Shown one piece after another: positions 43,727-53,016 of a DNA stretch of 64,000 bases. Position 1 is the stretch's first letter. Each line of letters starts with the position of its first letter. Under the pieces are notes generated by a model, which did not search any database, was not told the DNA's origin, and saw only the letters and a list, made by a program, of their open reading frames with translations. Origin of the DNA: a beta proteobacterium AAP99 (GTDB lineage: Bacteria; Pseudomonadota; Gammaproteobacteria; Burkholderiales; Burkholderiaceae_C); contig LJIA01000001.1 in NCBI GenBank assembly GCA_001295775.1, positions 124,001 to 188,000 of the forward strand, given 5' to 3'. Made by a program: the position numbers and the translations under genes.

Positions 43727-44944
43727 TCAGGTGCGCTCGAACCAGACGACGTGGTCGGCCTGCAGGCGGATGCCTATGGCTTCGCCGATGGCGTGGTCGT
43801 GGTGGCTGGGCACCAGGGTGAGGATCTCGCGGCCGCTGGGCAGACGCAGGGTGTACATGAATTCCGCACCGCGGAAGGCCTTGCGAACGATGGTGGCCTG
43901 AAGCGCTGCGTGATCGTCGTGCACCACGTCGTCAGGGCGCAGCAGCACATCCACGCGGCGCGGCGGCAGGTGCGGGTGGTTGCACTTGTCGGGCGGCGTG
44001 ATCCAGCCCAGCTCAATCAGTACATGGTCGTGGCCGTGGTCAGCGGGCTGGTGCAGCTCGCCGGGCACGAAGGCGCCTTCACCCACGAAGTCGGCCACCA
44101 CGCGCGTGGCTGGCTGGTGATACAGGTTGTAGGGGCTGTCCCACTGCAGCAGCTGCCCGCCGTGGATCACGCCGAGGCGGTCCGCCATGGCAAAGGCCTC
44201 GTGCTGGTCGTGCGTGACCAGAATGGCGGTGGTGCCCGTGGCCTTGAGCAGGGCGCGAACCTCGCTAGACAAACGCTCGCGCAGATCCACGTCCAGGCTG
44301 GAGAAGGGCTCATCCAGAAGCATCAGCGCCGGGCGTGGCGCGAGCGCACGGGCCAGTGCCACACGTTGCTGCTGGCCGCCGGAAATCTCGTGCGGGTAGC
44401 GCGCGGCCAGGGCGCTTAGATCGGCCAGCTGCAGGAGTTCAGCCACACGCTGATCGCGTTCAGCGGCCGGCAGGGCCTTCAGGCCAAAGCCGATGTTCTG
44501 CGCCACGGTCAGATGGGGGAAGAGCGCAAAGTCCTGGAACACCATGCCCACGCCGCGCTCGTTGGGCAGCGCCATCGCGCCGTCGCCGCTCAGCACGCGA
44601 CCGTTGAGCGTGATGCGACCGGCCTGAAGAGTCATGAAGCCGGCAATCGCGCGCAGCAGGCTCGACTTTCCGCAGCCCGATGGGCCGAGCAGGCAGCCGA
44701 TCTCGCCCTGCGCCAATGAGAAGGACACGCCGGCGAGCAGGCTGTCGCGCTGGCCGGGGTAGCGCAGACCCACCGCCTCCAGCATAAGAAAGCCAGGCTG
44801 GGCCGGCGCGGCCTCGGCATGCGCACGCGTGCCGGGCAGCGCCGAGCTCAGAGCCGGTGCAGAGCCTGCAGGCAGGGTGCGCAGGCCAGCCGGCGCACCC
44901 GCGCCGGTGCGGCCATCGAACTCCGTGCGCTGCTGCATCTGCAT
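43727..44944 (-). CDS. ABC transporter ATP-binding protein, Fe(III)/polyamine type
   Basis: 405 residues; powers uptake through a permease encoded divergently at 45.3 kb. Walker A is LGPSGCGKSS, Q-loop VGMVFQDFALFPHLTV, signature ISGGQQQRVALARAL, Walker B ALMLLDEPFSSLD, and the switch His is in VTHDQHEA. The C-terminal 100 residues are a TOBE-type regulatory region with DVLLRPDDV, as in FbpC/PotA. The first 52 residues are low complexity, so translation may instead start at 44785 (MLEAVGLRYP). No substrate-binding protein gene is present, so the substrate (ferric iron favoured by the fused permease) is uncertain. Confidence 0.85.
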   Translation of the reverse strand: MQMQQRTEFDGRTGAGAPAGLRTLPAGSAPALSSALPGTRAHAEAAPAQPGFLMLEAVGLRYPGQRDSLLAGVSFSLAQGEIGCLLGPSGCGKSSLLRAIAGFMTLQAGRITLNGRVLSGDGAMALPNERGVGMVFQDFALFPHLTVAQNIGFGLKALPAAERDQRVAELLQLADLSALAARYPHEISGGQQQRVALARALAPRPALMLLDEPFSSLDVDLRERLSSEVRALLKATGTTAILVTHDQHEAFAMADRLGVIHGGQLLQWDSPYNLYHQPATRVVADFVGEGAFVPGELHQPADHGHDHVLIELGWITPPDKCNHPHLPPRRVDVLLRPDDVVHDDHAALQATIVRKAFRGAEFMYTLRLPSGREILTLVPSHHDHAIGEAIGIRLQADHVVWFERT

Positions 44945-45320
44945 GGCAAACTGTGGGGCTGGTTGAGTTTGAGAATTGTTCGCATCTTAGTGCCGTGCGA
45001 CACGTTCGTGCTCACGTTAGGCCGTGGCAGGGCGCGGCGGATTGATCCAGATCGTGCCGTGGCGACCTGTGCTCGAGCGCTCGCCACGGCCCTGCGGACG
45101 CGTGTGGTCTGATCAGTGGCACATTCGCCGCGTAGGCGGATACGTCGCAGTGAGCATGGGCGCGGCCGGCGCGATTCATGGTGCATTAATCTGGCTGAAA
45201 TTGACTTATTGAAGGCGAGTTCAAGGGCGTTTTCCGCATGTTCAAAGCCGATCTCAGCCCATTGAATGTCTATGCAATTTGTGTCCGAATTTGTAGTGCA
45301 CGCCTGATCTTCATCCCGAC
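44945..45320. other. Divergent intergenic region of the ABC transporter, with alternative hairpins
   Basis: No gene seen in 376 bases. TCGCCACGGCC at 45081-45091 can pair either with GCCGTGGCGA at 45056-45065 (10 bp) or with GGCCGTGGC at 45020-45028 (9 bp); the two pairings exclude each other. The part nearest the permease gene is AT-richer and probably holds its promoter. Confidence 0.45.
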
Positions 45321-46970
45321 ATGGCCCCAAGCATGAGTACCGCGCCCCAGACCGTCGCGCCAGCCGCCGCAGGGCAGGGCATTGCGCTGCGCTGGGCGGC
45401 GCTCGGGCTGGGCGGCTTGCTGTTGCTGCCCATGCTCGCCTTGCTGGCGCTGGGGTTGCAGGGTCTTGCTTCGGGCAGCCTGTGGCACCTCTTCGCCACG
45501 GTGCTGCCGGATGCACTCGTGACCTCGGCCGTGCTGGCCGGCGGCACGCTGGCGGGGGCGGTGTTCATCGGCGCGGGCTGCGCGTGGCTGGTGGAGCGCT
45601 ATGCCTTTCCCGGCCGCGCGGTGCTGGCCTGGTTGTTGGTGCTTCCGCTGGCGATGCCGACCTACGTGATCGCCTACGCCTATACCGACCTGCTGCAGTT
45701 CTCCGGGCCGATCCAGCGCTTCATGCGCCTGGACCTCGGCCTGAGCTGGCGGCTGCCGGAGGTGCGTTCGCTGCCCGGCGCGGTGGTCCTGTTCTCGCTC
45801 GTGCTGTACCCCTATGTCTATCTGCTGGCTCGGGCAGCCTTTGCGGATCTGCCGGCGTCGCTGGTGGAAAGCAGCCGGCTGCTTGGCGTGAAAGCGTCAC
45901 AGGTGTTCTGGCGCGTGGCGCTGCCGATGGCGCGGCCGGCCGTGGCCGCAGGCGCGGCGCTGGTGGTCATGGAGACGCTGGCCGACGTCGGCGCCACCTA
46001 CTACTTCGGCCTGCGCACCTTCTCGGCCGCCATCTACAACGCCTGGTTCGGCCTCGGTGACCGGCCTGCGGCGCTGCTGCTGGCGCTGGTGCTGCTGGCC
46101 ATTGTGGGGTTGATGTTCTGGATGGAGCGGCGCGCGCGTCAGGGCATCAGCCACGCGGGTTCGCGCGTCGCGCGGCCCATGCGCCGCCATGCCTTGCCCG
46201 CCAGCCGAGCCTGGCTGGCCACGCTGCTGTGCGCGCTGCCCGTGCTGCTGGGCTTTGTGCTGCCGGTGCTGGGTCTGGGCTGGATGATGCTGCGAGAGCC
46301 GGAATGGACCACCCAGCTCGACCGCTTCTGGGGCTGGAGCTGGAACACCCTGCGTCTGGGCGTGCTGGGCGCCACGCTCACGCTGGCCGTGGCCCTGCTG
46401 CTGGCCTACGCCAAGCGGGTGGCGGGTTCCGGCCTGCTCAACACGACCGCCGGGCTGCTGAGCTTTGGCTATGCCGTGCCCGGCGCGGTGATCGCCCTGG
46501 CCGTGCTCTGGCCGCTGGGCACGGCCGACCGCATGCTGGCCGAAGGCATGGGCTGGACCGGGCTGATCTTCATCGGCACCCTGGGCGGCGTGCTGTACGC
46601 CTATGTGCTGCGCTTCTTTGCAGTGGCCTACGGCGGCATCGACACCGGGCTGGCGCGCATCACGCCCAACCTGGACATGGCCGCGCGCACCCTGGGCGCC
46701 AGCCGCTGGCGCCTGCTGGTGGATGTGCACCTACCCATGCTGCGCCGCCCGCTGGCCGTGGCCTGGCTGCTGGTGCTCATCGACGTGATGAAGGAGCTGC
46801 CGGCCACGCTGATGCTGCGGCCCTTCAACTTCGACACCCTGGCCGTCATTGCCCAGAATCTGGCCAAGGACGAACGCCTCGCCGAGGCCGCGCTGCCCTC
46901 GCTGGCCATCGTCGCGCTCGGGCTGATCCCGCTGGTATTGTTGTCTCGCGTCATGCAGCGCGACGCCTGA
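45321..46970 (+). CDS. Iron-type ABC transporter permease (fused double permease)
   Basis: 549-residue inner-membrane protein with about twelve hydrophobic helices in two binding-protein-dependent permease domains. The EAA-type loops that dock the ATPase are LVESSRLLGVKASQVFWRVALPM in the first half and MAARTLGASRWRLLVDVHLPM in the second (only parts quoted). Two-domain permeases of this length are typical of FbpB/SfuB ferric iron uptake and of thiamine uptake. Divergent from its ATPase gene. A start at 45333 is equally possible. No Fur-like site of good quality was found. Confidence 0.87.
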   Translation: MAPSMSTAPQTVAPAAAGQGIALRWAALGLGGLLLLPMLALLALGLQGLASGSLWHLFATVLPDALVTSAVLAGGTLAGAVFIGAGCAWLVERYAFPGRAVLAWLLVLPLAMPTYVIAYAYTDLLQFSGPIQRFMRLDLGLSWRLPEVRSLPGAVVLFSLVLYPYVYLLARAAFADLPASLVESSRLLGVKASQVFWRVALPMARPAVAAGAALVVMETLADVGATYYFGLRTFSAAIYNAWFGLGDRPAALLLALVLLAIVGLMFWMERRARQGISHAGSRVARPMRRHALPASRAWLATLLCALPVLLGFVLPVLGLGWMMLREPEWTTQLDRFWGWSWNTLRLGVLGATLTLAVALLLAYAKRVAGSGLLNTTAGLLSFGYAVPGAVIALAVLWPLGTADRMLAEGMGWTGLIFIGTLGGVLYAYVLRFFAVAYGGIDTGLARITPNLDMAARTLGASRWRLLVDVHLPMLRRPLAVAWLLVLIDVMKELPATLMLRPFNFDTLAVIAQNLAKDERLAEAALPSLAIVALGLIPLVLLSRVMQRDA

Positions 46971-47061
46971 TGTGCCCCGCAGCCGCTGGGCTGCCGGCCG
47001 GCGCATCTGCAAGCACACAGACTGCGGCCGGCGCCAGGTGCGCCCAAGCGAGGGAGCATCC

Positions 47062-47982
47062 ATGAGTGAACTGCTGGACAACCGCGTCGCCATCGTCACG
47101 GGCGGGGCGCGCGGCGTCGGGTTTTCGATTGCGCAGACCCTCTCCATGCACGGCGCGCACGTGCTGATCGTGGACAACGGCTGCGCTCTGGACGGCAGCC
47201 CCGAAGACCCCACCGCCTGCGAGGCCGCGGCGGAACGCTGCAAGGGCGAGGCCATTGCCCGCTCCGTGCTCGAGCCCGGCGTGGCGCAGGAGGCCGTGGA
47301 CTTGGCCGTGCAGCGCTTCGGCGCTGTGGACATGGTTATCAACGCCGCCGGCGTGGTGCGCAACCATGCGCTGGGGGAAGGCACCGCCGATGACTTTGAC
47401 GCCGTGCTAGCCAACGGCCTGACCGCCACGCAGCGCATGCTGCACGCCGCCGTGCCCGTGATGAAACGCCAGCGCGAGGCTGGCCGCGTACCCGGCGCCG
47501 TGCTCAATCTGGTGTCAAGCGCCGGCATCTACGGCCGGCGCAATGCGCTGGCGCAGAGCACCTGCTCGGCGGCCGTCATGGGCCTCACGCGTGCAGCGGC
47601 GCTGGACCTGCGGGCCTCGCGCATCACCTGCAATGCCCTGGTGCCCTTCGTGGGCTCGCGCAGCGATCTGGATTTTGAACCGGCGAACGACAGCGAGCGC
47701 CGCTACAAGACCCAGGCCAGCCGCATCAACCCCAGCTTTGCCGCCAATCTGGCAGCATGGCTTGTGAGCAGCGAGGCGGCCAGCGTGACCGGTCAGCTGT
47801 TTGCGGTGCGTGCGCGTGAGATCTTCCTGTTCACCCAGCCGCGGCCGGTGGAGCGCGTGTTCGGCGGCGCCGGCATCCTGGACGCCGACGAGATGAGCGA
47901 TCTCGTGCTCAACAAGCTGGCCGCCTTCTTCACGCCGCTGGAGACCGACCGCGACGTGTTCAACACCGAGCCGATCCTTTGA
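47062..47982 (+). CDS. SDR-family oxidoreductase with altered active site
   Basis: 306 residues, classical short-chain dehydrogenase fold: cofactor loop [22 protein letters not shown], and the active-site Ser in LVSSAGIYG. At the place of the catalytic Tyr-x3-Lys the sequence is [14 protein letters not shown], so Tyr becomes Gln165 and Lys becomes Ser169. The C-terminal 60 residues ([17 protein letters not shown]) resemble the SDR part of multifunctional beta-oxidation proteins. GGGAG lies 8 bases before the ATG. Upstream of a fumarylpyruvate hydrolase gene. May have lost redox activity or work with other residues. Confidence 0.85.
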   Translation: MSELLDNRVAIVTGGARGVGFSIAQTLSMHGAHVLIVDNGCALDGSPEDPTACEAAAERCKGEAIARSVLEPGVAQEAVDLAVQRFGAVDMVINAAGVVRNHALGEGTADDFDAVLANGLTATQRMLHAAVPVMKRQREAGRVPGAVLNLVSSAGIYGRRNALAQSTCSAAVMGLTRAAALDLRASRITCNALVPFVGSRSDLDFEPANDSERRYKTQASRINPSFAANLAAWLVSSEAASVTGQLFAVRAREIFLFTQPRPVERVFGGAGILDADEMSDLVLNKLAAFFTPLETDRDVFNTEPIL

Positions 47983-48019
47983 GATCGGCCGCACACAAGA
48001 ACATCACCGAGGAGACCCC

Positions 48020-48703
48020 ATGAGCGCCTATGTGTTTGAACCCCATCCGCTGCCCGCCGTGCCCGTCGAGGGCGGCGGCCTGTTCCCGGTCAACCGCATC
48101 TACTGCGTGGGCCGCAACTACGCGGAGCACGCCATCGAGATGGGCCATAGCGGCCGTGAGGCGCCGTTCTTCTTCTGCAAGCCGGCCGATGCCATCGTGG
48201 TGGCCGACCCCGAGGCCAAGCTGCCCTACGCCCTGAGCACCAGCAACCTGCACTACGAGTGCGAGCTGGTCGTGGCCATCGGCCATGGTGGCGCGCACAT
48301 CAAGCCGGAACATGCGCTCTCGCACATCTTCGGCTACGCCGTCGGTCTGGACATGACGCGCCGCGACCTGCAGGGCGAGGCCAAGAAGCAGGGCCGCCCC
48401 TGGGATACCGGCAAGGCCTTCGACCACTCCGCACCGATCGGCCGCATCCACCGCGGCAGCGAGTTGATGACCGCGGGCACCATCGAGCTCGCCGTGAACG
48501 GCAGCACCAAGCAGAGCAGCGACGTGGGCAAGATGATCTGGAACGTGGCAGAGATCATTGCCCACCTGTCCGAGCTCTTCGTGCTCAAGCAGGGCGACCT
48601 CATCTTCACTGGCACACCCGAGGGTGTTGGCCCCGTGGTCAAGGGCGATGTCATGACCGCCCGGGTGCAGGGTCTGTCGCCCATCACCGTGCACATCACC
48701 TGA
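48020..48703 (+). CDS. Fumarylacetoacetate hydrolase family protein, fumarylpyruvate hydrolase-like
   Basis: 227 residues, FAH fold. The metal-binding acids are in [11 protein letters not shown] and [14 protein letters not shown], and the C-terminal block is [18 protein letters not shown]. The N-terminus ([18 protein letters not shown]) matches the short NagK-type enzymes that cleave fumarylpyruvate to fumarate and pyruvate at the end of the gentisate pathway. GAGGAGAC precedes the ATG. Together with the zeta-GST 16 bp downstream it would complete gentisate breakdown, but no gentisate dioxygenase gene is in the window. Confidence 0.88.
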   Translation: MSAYVFEPHPLPAVPVEGGGLFPVNRIYCVGRNYAEHAIEMGHSGREAPFFFCKPADAIVVADPEAKLPYALSTSNLHYECELVVAIGHGGAHIKPEHALSHIFGYAVGLDMTRRDLQGEAKKQGRPWDTGKAFDHSAPIGRIHRGSELMTAGTIELAVNGSTKQSSDVGKMIWNVAEIIAHLSELFVLKQGDLIFTGTPEGVGPVVKGDVMTARVQGLSPITVHIT

Positions 48704-48719
48704 TTCGACCCGCCTGCCC

Positions 48720-49358
48720 ATGAAGCTCTACAGCTACTTCCGCTCCAGCGCGTCGTTTCGCGTACGGATCGCCCTGAACCTCAAGGGCCTGAGCTACGAC
48801 TACATGCCCGTGCATCTGGTGAAAGAAGGCGGCGAACAGCTCAAGCCCGAGTACCTGGCCCGCAACCCGCACGGGCTCATCCCGCTGCTTGAAGACGGCC
48901 CGGCCAGCATCACGCAGTCCCTGGCCATCATCGAATACCTGGAAGAAACGCATCCCGAGCCCGCGCTCCTGCCCAAGGCGCCGGCTGACCGTGCCTACGT
49001 GCGCGGAGTGGCGCTATCAATCGCCTGCGAGATCCATCCGCTGAACAACCTGCGCGTGCTGCGCGAGGTCAAGCGTCTGGGCGGCGAAGACGCCAAGAAC
49101 GACTGGTACCGCCACTGGTGCAAGAACGGCCTGGAACTGCTCGAGAAGCAGCTCGCACATGATCCGCGCGTCGGCCGCTGCGTGTTTGGCGACACGCCGA
49201 CCCTAGCCGACGTGTGCCTGGTGCCGCAGTGGTTCAACGCCCAGCGCTTCGAGACGGATCTCTCCGGCTGCTCGACGCTTGCGCGGATCGTGGAGCACTG
49301 CAAGGGCCTGAAGGCGTTTGCGGATGCGGCGCCGGGGGTGCAGCCGGATGCGGAGTAG
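48720..49358 (+). CDS. Zeta-class GST: maleylacetoacetate / maleylpyruvate isomerase
   Basis: 212 residues; isomerises maleylacetoacetate or maleylpyruvate to the fumaryl form with glutathione. The zeta-class active-site motif SSASFRVRIALNLKGL (S-S-x-x-x-R-V-R) is at residues 9-24, followed by NPHGLIPLLED, ITQSLAIIEYLEE and a GST C-terminal domain with DTPTLADVCLVPQ. Immediately downstream of the FAH-family gene, a pairing seen in tyrosine/homogentisate and in gentisate operons. Substrate is therefore either; NagL-like function is favoured by the partner. Confidence 0.88.
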   Translation: MKLYSYFRSSASFRVRIALNLKGLSYDYMPVHLVKEGGEQLKPEYLARNPHGLIPLLEDGPASITQSLAIIEYLEETHPEPALLPKAPADRAYVRGVALSIACEIHPLNNLRVLREVKRLGGEDAKNDWYRHWCKNGLELLEKQLAHDPRVGRCVFGDTPTLADVCLVPQWFNAQRFETDLSGCSTLARIVEHCKGLKAFADAAPGVQPDAE

Positions 49359-49390
49359 TTGGGCGCAACTCACCACTGACGAGGACGGTC

Positions 49391-49717
49391 ATGACTCAAG
49401 ACAATTCGGCGGTTGAGCCTGCAGCCGCGTCCGAGATCGCAGCGCAAACGCGCCGCCGTGTTGAGGTTCTTCGTTTGCTGCGAGGGCAGAGTCGGCCAGT
49501 GCCTCTCTGGATCGAGATATTCACCGCGGCTCTGTGCCTGCTTGTCTTCTGGCTTGCGCTACGTGACGGCCTTTCCCATGGTCTCACGATCGCAATCGGC
49601 TCGATGACTGTCGGGCTCGGTACTTGCCTCATTCATCAGGCGAGGGCGATCAAGCGGCTGGATGCTGCGATCGAACTGCTTCTTGAAATAGACCGCAGGT
49701 CCTCGCCGCGCGACTAG
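49391..49717 (+). CDS. Small hypothetical membrane protein
   Basis: 108 residues with a GAGGAC element before the ATG. Two hydrophobic helices (WIEIFTAALCLLVFWLALRD and LTIAIGSMTVGLGTCLIHQA) flanked by charged ends. No family recognised. Codons slightly less GC-biased than its neighbours. The following 140 bases to 49858 hold no clear gene. Confidence 0.6.
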   Translation: MTQDNSAVEPAAASEIAAQTRRRVEVLRLLRGQSRPVPLWIEIFTAALCLLVFWLALRDGLSHGLTIAIGSMTVGLGTCLIHQARAIKRLDAAIELLLEIDRRSSPRD

Positions 49718-49858
49718 CCGACACGCGGCAAGCCGAAATAGATGCCTGCCGCATCAAATTCGGACAGCTCGTCTTTGATTCTGATTCTGCCGAAACCCTT
49801 ATGCAGCAAGCGGAGAGACGCCGTGCTGTTCAGGAAATGCATTGATTCCGGACAGCTT

Positions 49859-50554
49859 CTATCGCTTCTGATACTGCTGCGCCCCGAACAGCGCCTGCTT
49901 GGCCTTGTCGTCCATGAGCGGCTTGCGGCGATCGGCGAGGACCTTGAGGCCGCGCTGCACCGCCGGGCGGGCGTCAATGGTGTCGAACCAGCGCTTGGCG
50001 TTGGGTAGGTCGGCCCAGTCGATGCCTTGGTTCGCGGCATTGCGGCACCAGGGGAAGATGGCCATGTCGGCAATCGTGTATTGCTTGCCAGCCACGAACT
50101 CGTGTTTGCCGAGCTGCTTGTCCAGCACGCCGTACAGGCGCTTGGCTTCATTGGTGTAGCGGTCGTAGGCGTACTGGATGCGCTCGGGCGCGTAGATGCG
50201 GAAATGATGGTTCTGGCCGAGCATGGGGCCGAAGCCGCCGACCTGCCACATCAGCCACTCCATGACCTTGTATTTGCCCGCGGTGTCCTTGGGCAGGAAT
50301 TGGCCGGTCTTGCCCGCTAGATAGAGCAGGATGGCGCCGCTCTCGAACAGGCTGATGGGCTTGCCGTCCGGCCCGTCGGGGTCAACGATGGCGGGGATCT
50401 TGTTGTTGGGGCTGATCTTCAAGAAGGCCGGCGCGAATTGGTCACCCGCGCCGATGTCGATCGGAATCGCCTCGTAGGGCAGAGCGCATTCCTCCAGCAT
50501 GATGTGGACCTTGTTGCCGTTGGGCGTGGGCCAGCTGTAGCACTGAATGGTCAT
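49859..50554 (-). CDS. Glutathione S-transferase family protein, YfcG/YghU (Nu class)-like
   Basis: 231 residues. Thioredoxin-like N-domain with TPNGNKVHIMLEECALPYEA and NNKIPAIVDPDGPDGKP, SLFESGAILLYLA (glutathione contacts), then a helical C-domain (VMEWLMWQVGGFGPMLGQNH, KQYTIADMAIFPW). YfcG-type proteins act as disulphide reductases with bound glutathione rather than classical transferases. The ATG at 50554 gives the normal length. Downstream of an acyl-CoA dehydrogenase on the same strand, with a 24-bp perfect palindrome between them. Confidence 0.88.
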   Translation of the reverse strand: MTIQCYSWPTPNGNKVHIMLEECALPYEAIPIDIGAGDQFAPAFLKISPNNKIPAIVDPDGPDGKPISLFESGAILLYLAGKTGQFLPKDTAGKYKVMEWLMWQVGGFGPMLGQNHHFRIYAPERIQYAYDRYTNEAKRLYGVLDKQLGKHEFVAGKQYTIADMAIFPWCRNAANQGIDWADLPNAKRWFDTIDARPAVQRGLKVLADRRKPLMDDKAKQALFGAQQYQKR

Positions 50555-50578
50555 GGTGGACTCCTTGCTGTCTTGAAT

Positions 50579-50602
50579 CCCTCCCCTGCGCGCAGGGGAG
50601 GG
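50579..50602. repeat. 24-bp perfect palindrome between acyl-CoA dehydrogenase and GST genes
   Basis: Arms CCCTCCCCTGCG / CGCAGGGGAGGG with no loop bases between. No T tract follows in the direction of transcription, so it may act as an mRNA-stabilising or attenuating hairpin rather than a full terminator. Confidence 0.6.
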
Positions 50603-50613
50603 GATGAAAAAAC

Positions 50614-51876
50614 TCAACTCCCGCGCGTGATCGGTACGGCGCGCAGGTCTTCGGGCAGCTTCAGGTGGCGGGCAATCTCCCACTTGGCAATGGCGTTGCG
50701 GTGCACCTCGTCCGGGCCGTCGGCCAGGCGCAGGGTGCGGCTGCTGGCATACAGGTAGGCCAGCGGGTAGTCGTCGGATACGCCGCCGCCGCCAAAGGCC
50801 TGGATGGCCATGTCCACCACCTTGCAGGCCACATTCGGTGCCACGACCTTGATCATCGCGATCTCGGTCTTGGCTACCTTGTTGCCCACGGTGTCCATCA
50901 TCCAGGCGGCCTTGAGGGTGAGCAGGCGGGCCTGGTCGATCATGCAGCGTGCCTCGGCAATGCGTTCGTGCCAGATGCTCTGGTTGGCAATCGGCTTGCC
51001 GAATGCGATGCGGCTGGACAGGCGCTGGCACATGAGTTCGAGTGCACGCTCGGCCACGCCGATCAGGCGCATGCAGTGGTGGATGCGCCCCGGCCCCAGG
51101 CGGCCCTGGGCAATCTCGAAGCCGCGGCCTTCACCGAGCAGGATGTTTTCCACCGGCACACGCACGTTCTTGAACAGGATCTCGCAGTGGCCGTGCGGCG
51201 CGTCGTCATAGCCGAAGACGTTCAGCGGCCGCTTGACGGAGATGCCCGGCGTGTCTGCGGGCACCACGATCATGCTCTGCTGCTCGTGCTTGCCGGCGGC
51301 CGGGTTGGTCTTGCCCATGAAGATGTAGACCTTGCAGCGCGGATCGCCCGCGCCGCTGATCCACCACTTGTGGCCGTTGATGACGTAGTGATCACCCTCG
51401 CGTTCGATCCGGCTTTCGATGTTGGTGGCGTCGCTGGATGCGACGGCCGGCTCGGTCATGGCAAAGGCGCTGCGGAAGTCGCCATTGAGCAGGGGGTCGA
51501 GCCATTGGCGCTTGAGGTGCTCGGCGGCGTAGCGCTCCAGGGTCTCCATGTTGCCGGTGTCCGGTGCGCTGCAGTTGAAGACCTCGGGCGCCCAGGTCAC
51601 GCGGCCCATGATCTCGCACAGCGGCGCGTAGTCCAGATTGGACAGGCCTTCGGGCACCCTCTCGCTCTGGGGCAGGAACAGGTTCCACAGGCCGGCGGCG
51701 CGTGCCTTGGGCTTGAGCTCTTCGATGAGCTTCGTGGGTATCCAGGCATTGCCTGCGGCCCGGTTGGCTTCCACTTCCTCGTAGAAGCGCTGCTCATTGG
51801 GGTAGATGTGCTCGTCCATGAACGCGAGCAGCTTTTCGCGCAGGGTCTGGCAGCGCGGTGAGTAGTCGAATTGCAT
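50614..51876 (-). CDS. Acyl-CoA dehydrogenase (ACAD10/11-like)
   Basis: 420-residue FAD enzyme for alpha,beta-dehydrogenation of an acyl-CoA. N-terminal helical domain, then the beta domain with [20 protein letters not shown] (FAD contacts), [13 protein letters not shown], and the C-terminal domain with [25 protein letters not shown], and [17 protein letters not shown]. The length and the DGPDEVH motif match ACAD10/11-type enzymes acting on long or hydroxylated acyl chains. Divergent from a quinone oxidoreductase gene across a region with a 14-bp palindrome, suggesting shared control. Confidence 0.92.
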   Translation of the reverse strand: MQFDYSPRCQTLREKLLAFMDEHIYPNEQRFYEEVEANRAAGNAWIPTKLIEELKPKARAAGLWNLFLPQSERVPEGLSNLDYAPLCEIMGRVTWAPEVFNCSAPDTGNMETLERYAAEHLKRQWLDPLLNGDFRSAFAMTEPAVASSDATNIESRIEREGDHYVINGHKWWISGAGDPRCKVYIFMGKTNPAAGKHEQQSMIVVPADTPGISVKRPLNVFGYDDAPHGHCEILFKNVRVPVENILLGEGRGFEIAQGRLGPGRIHHCMRLIGVAERALELMCQRLSSRIAFGKPIANQSIWHERIAEARCMIDQARLLTLKAAWMMDTVGNKVAKTEIAMIKVVAPNVACKVVDMAIQAFGGGGVSDDYPLAYLYASSRTLRLADGPDEVHRNAIAKWEIARHLKLPEDLRAVPITRGS

Positions 51877-51939
51877 TGCGCCTGTCTCCGGGATCGGGTC
51901 TTCTTGAGCGAGAGAGCGTAGCGGGATTCTCCACAGAAG

Positions 51940-51953
51940 CGAACGATCGTTCG
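51940..51953. promoter_or_regulatory. 14-bp palindrome CGAACGATCGTTCG in a divergent promoter region
   Basis: Perfect dyad of the kind bound by TetR-family repressors, placed between the divergent starts of the acyl-CoA dehydrogenase (51876) and the oxidoreductase (52002). The cognate regulator is not adjacent. Confidence 0.6.
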
Positions 51954-52001
51954 TGATAACTTGCCCGGCGAATTGAACAAACAGGATCGAGGAGACGCAT
52001 C

Positions 52002-52976
52002 ATGCGTGCAGTCGTGTGCAGTCAATGGGGCGGCCCGGAGCTGCTCGAGGTCAAGGACGTGCCGGACCCGGTGGCGGGCGCCGGCGAAGTGCTGATCGAC
52101 ATCCGGGCTGCCGGGGTCAATTTCCCGGACGTGCTGATCATCCAGAAGAAGTACCAGATGCAGCCGCCGCTGCCCTTCACGCCGGGCGCGGAGCTTGCGG
52201 GTGTGGTGCGCGCCGTGGGCGAGGGTGTGAGCCATGTGAAGCCGGGTGATTCGGTCATTGCCTTCGCCGGGCTGGGCGGCTTTGCCCAGGCCGTGAGCGT
52301 GAAGGCCGAACTCGTCATGCCCATGCCACCCGGGGTGCCCTTCGAGTTGGCTGCCGCGTTCAGCCTGGCTTATGGCACGAGCTGGCACGCCGTACGCGAC
52401 CGTGCCGCGCTCAAGGCGGGCGAAACCTTGCTCGTGCTCGGCGCTGCCGGCGGCGTGGGCCTGGCGGCGGTGGAGATCGGCAAGGCCATCGGCGCGCGCG
52501 TGATTGCCTGCGCCGGCAGCGATGACAAGCTGGCCGTGTGCCGCCAGCACGGCGCCGACGACACCATCAACTACGACACTGAAGACCTGCGCGAACGCAT
52601 CAAGGCCCTCACCGGTGGCAAGGGCCCGGACGTGATCTATGACGCCGTAGGCGGCAAGTACGCCGAGCCAGCCTTCCGCTCGATTGCGTGGCGTGGCCGT
52701 TATCTGGTGGTGGGTTTTGCAGCCGGCGACATTCCCAACCTGCCGCTGAACCTGCCCCTGCTCAAGGGCGCAAGCCTGGTGGGCGTGTTCTGGGGCGAAT
52801 TCGCCAAGCGCGAGCCCAAGGCCAACCTGGCCGGCATGATGGAAATGATGGGCTGGATGCGCGAAGGCAAGCTCAAGCCCCTGATTTCAAAGGCCTATTC
52901 GCTGGATGAAGCGCCTCAGGCGCTGGCTGACATGGCCGCACGCAAGGTGGTGGGCAAGATCGTCATCAAGCCCTGA
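52002..52976 (+). CDS. NADPH:quinone oxidoreductase-like protein (zinc-free MDR family)
   Basis: 324 residues. GroES-like N-domain (PGAELAGVVRAVGEGV, NFPDVLII) and a Rossmann domain with LLVLGAAGGVGLAAVEIGKA for NADPH. The zinc-ligand cysteines of alcohol dehydrogenases are missing, placing it with quinone oxidoreductases/enoyl reductases. C-terminal signature LKPLISKAYSLDEAPQALAD and GKIVIKP. GAGGAGAC precedes the ATG. Its divergence from an acyl-CoA dehydrogenase hints at a role in fatty or branched acyl metabolism; substrate unknown. Confidence 0.9.
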   Translation: MRAVVCSQWGGPELLEVKDVPDPVAGAGEVLIDIRAAGVNFPDVLIIQKKYQMQPPLPFTPGAELAGVVRAVGEGVSHVKPGDSVIAFAGLGGFAQAVSVKAELVMPMPPGVPFELAAAFSLAYGTSWHAVRDRAALKAGETLLVLGAAGGVGLAAVEIGKAIGARVIACAGSDDKLAVCRQHGADDTINYDTEDLRERIKALTGGKGPDVIYDAVGGKYAEPAFRSIAWRGRYLVVGFAAGDIPNLPLNLPLLKGASLVGVFWGEFAKREPKANLAGMMEMMGWMREGKLKPLISKAYSLDEAPQALADMAARKVVGKIVIKP

Positions 52977-53016
52977 GGGCGGCTGCTGATGGCCCATTCG
53001 GCGCTGCGCCGGCGCC

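Noticed and set aside
44964-44990. Fur box upstream of the iron-type ABC ATPase
   Set aside because: GAGAATTGTTCGCATCTTA matches the 19-bp Fur consensus at only about half of positions.
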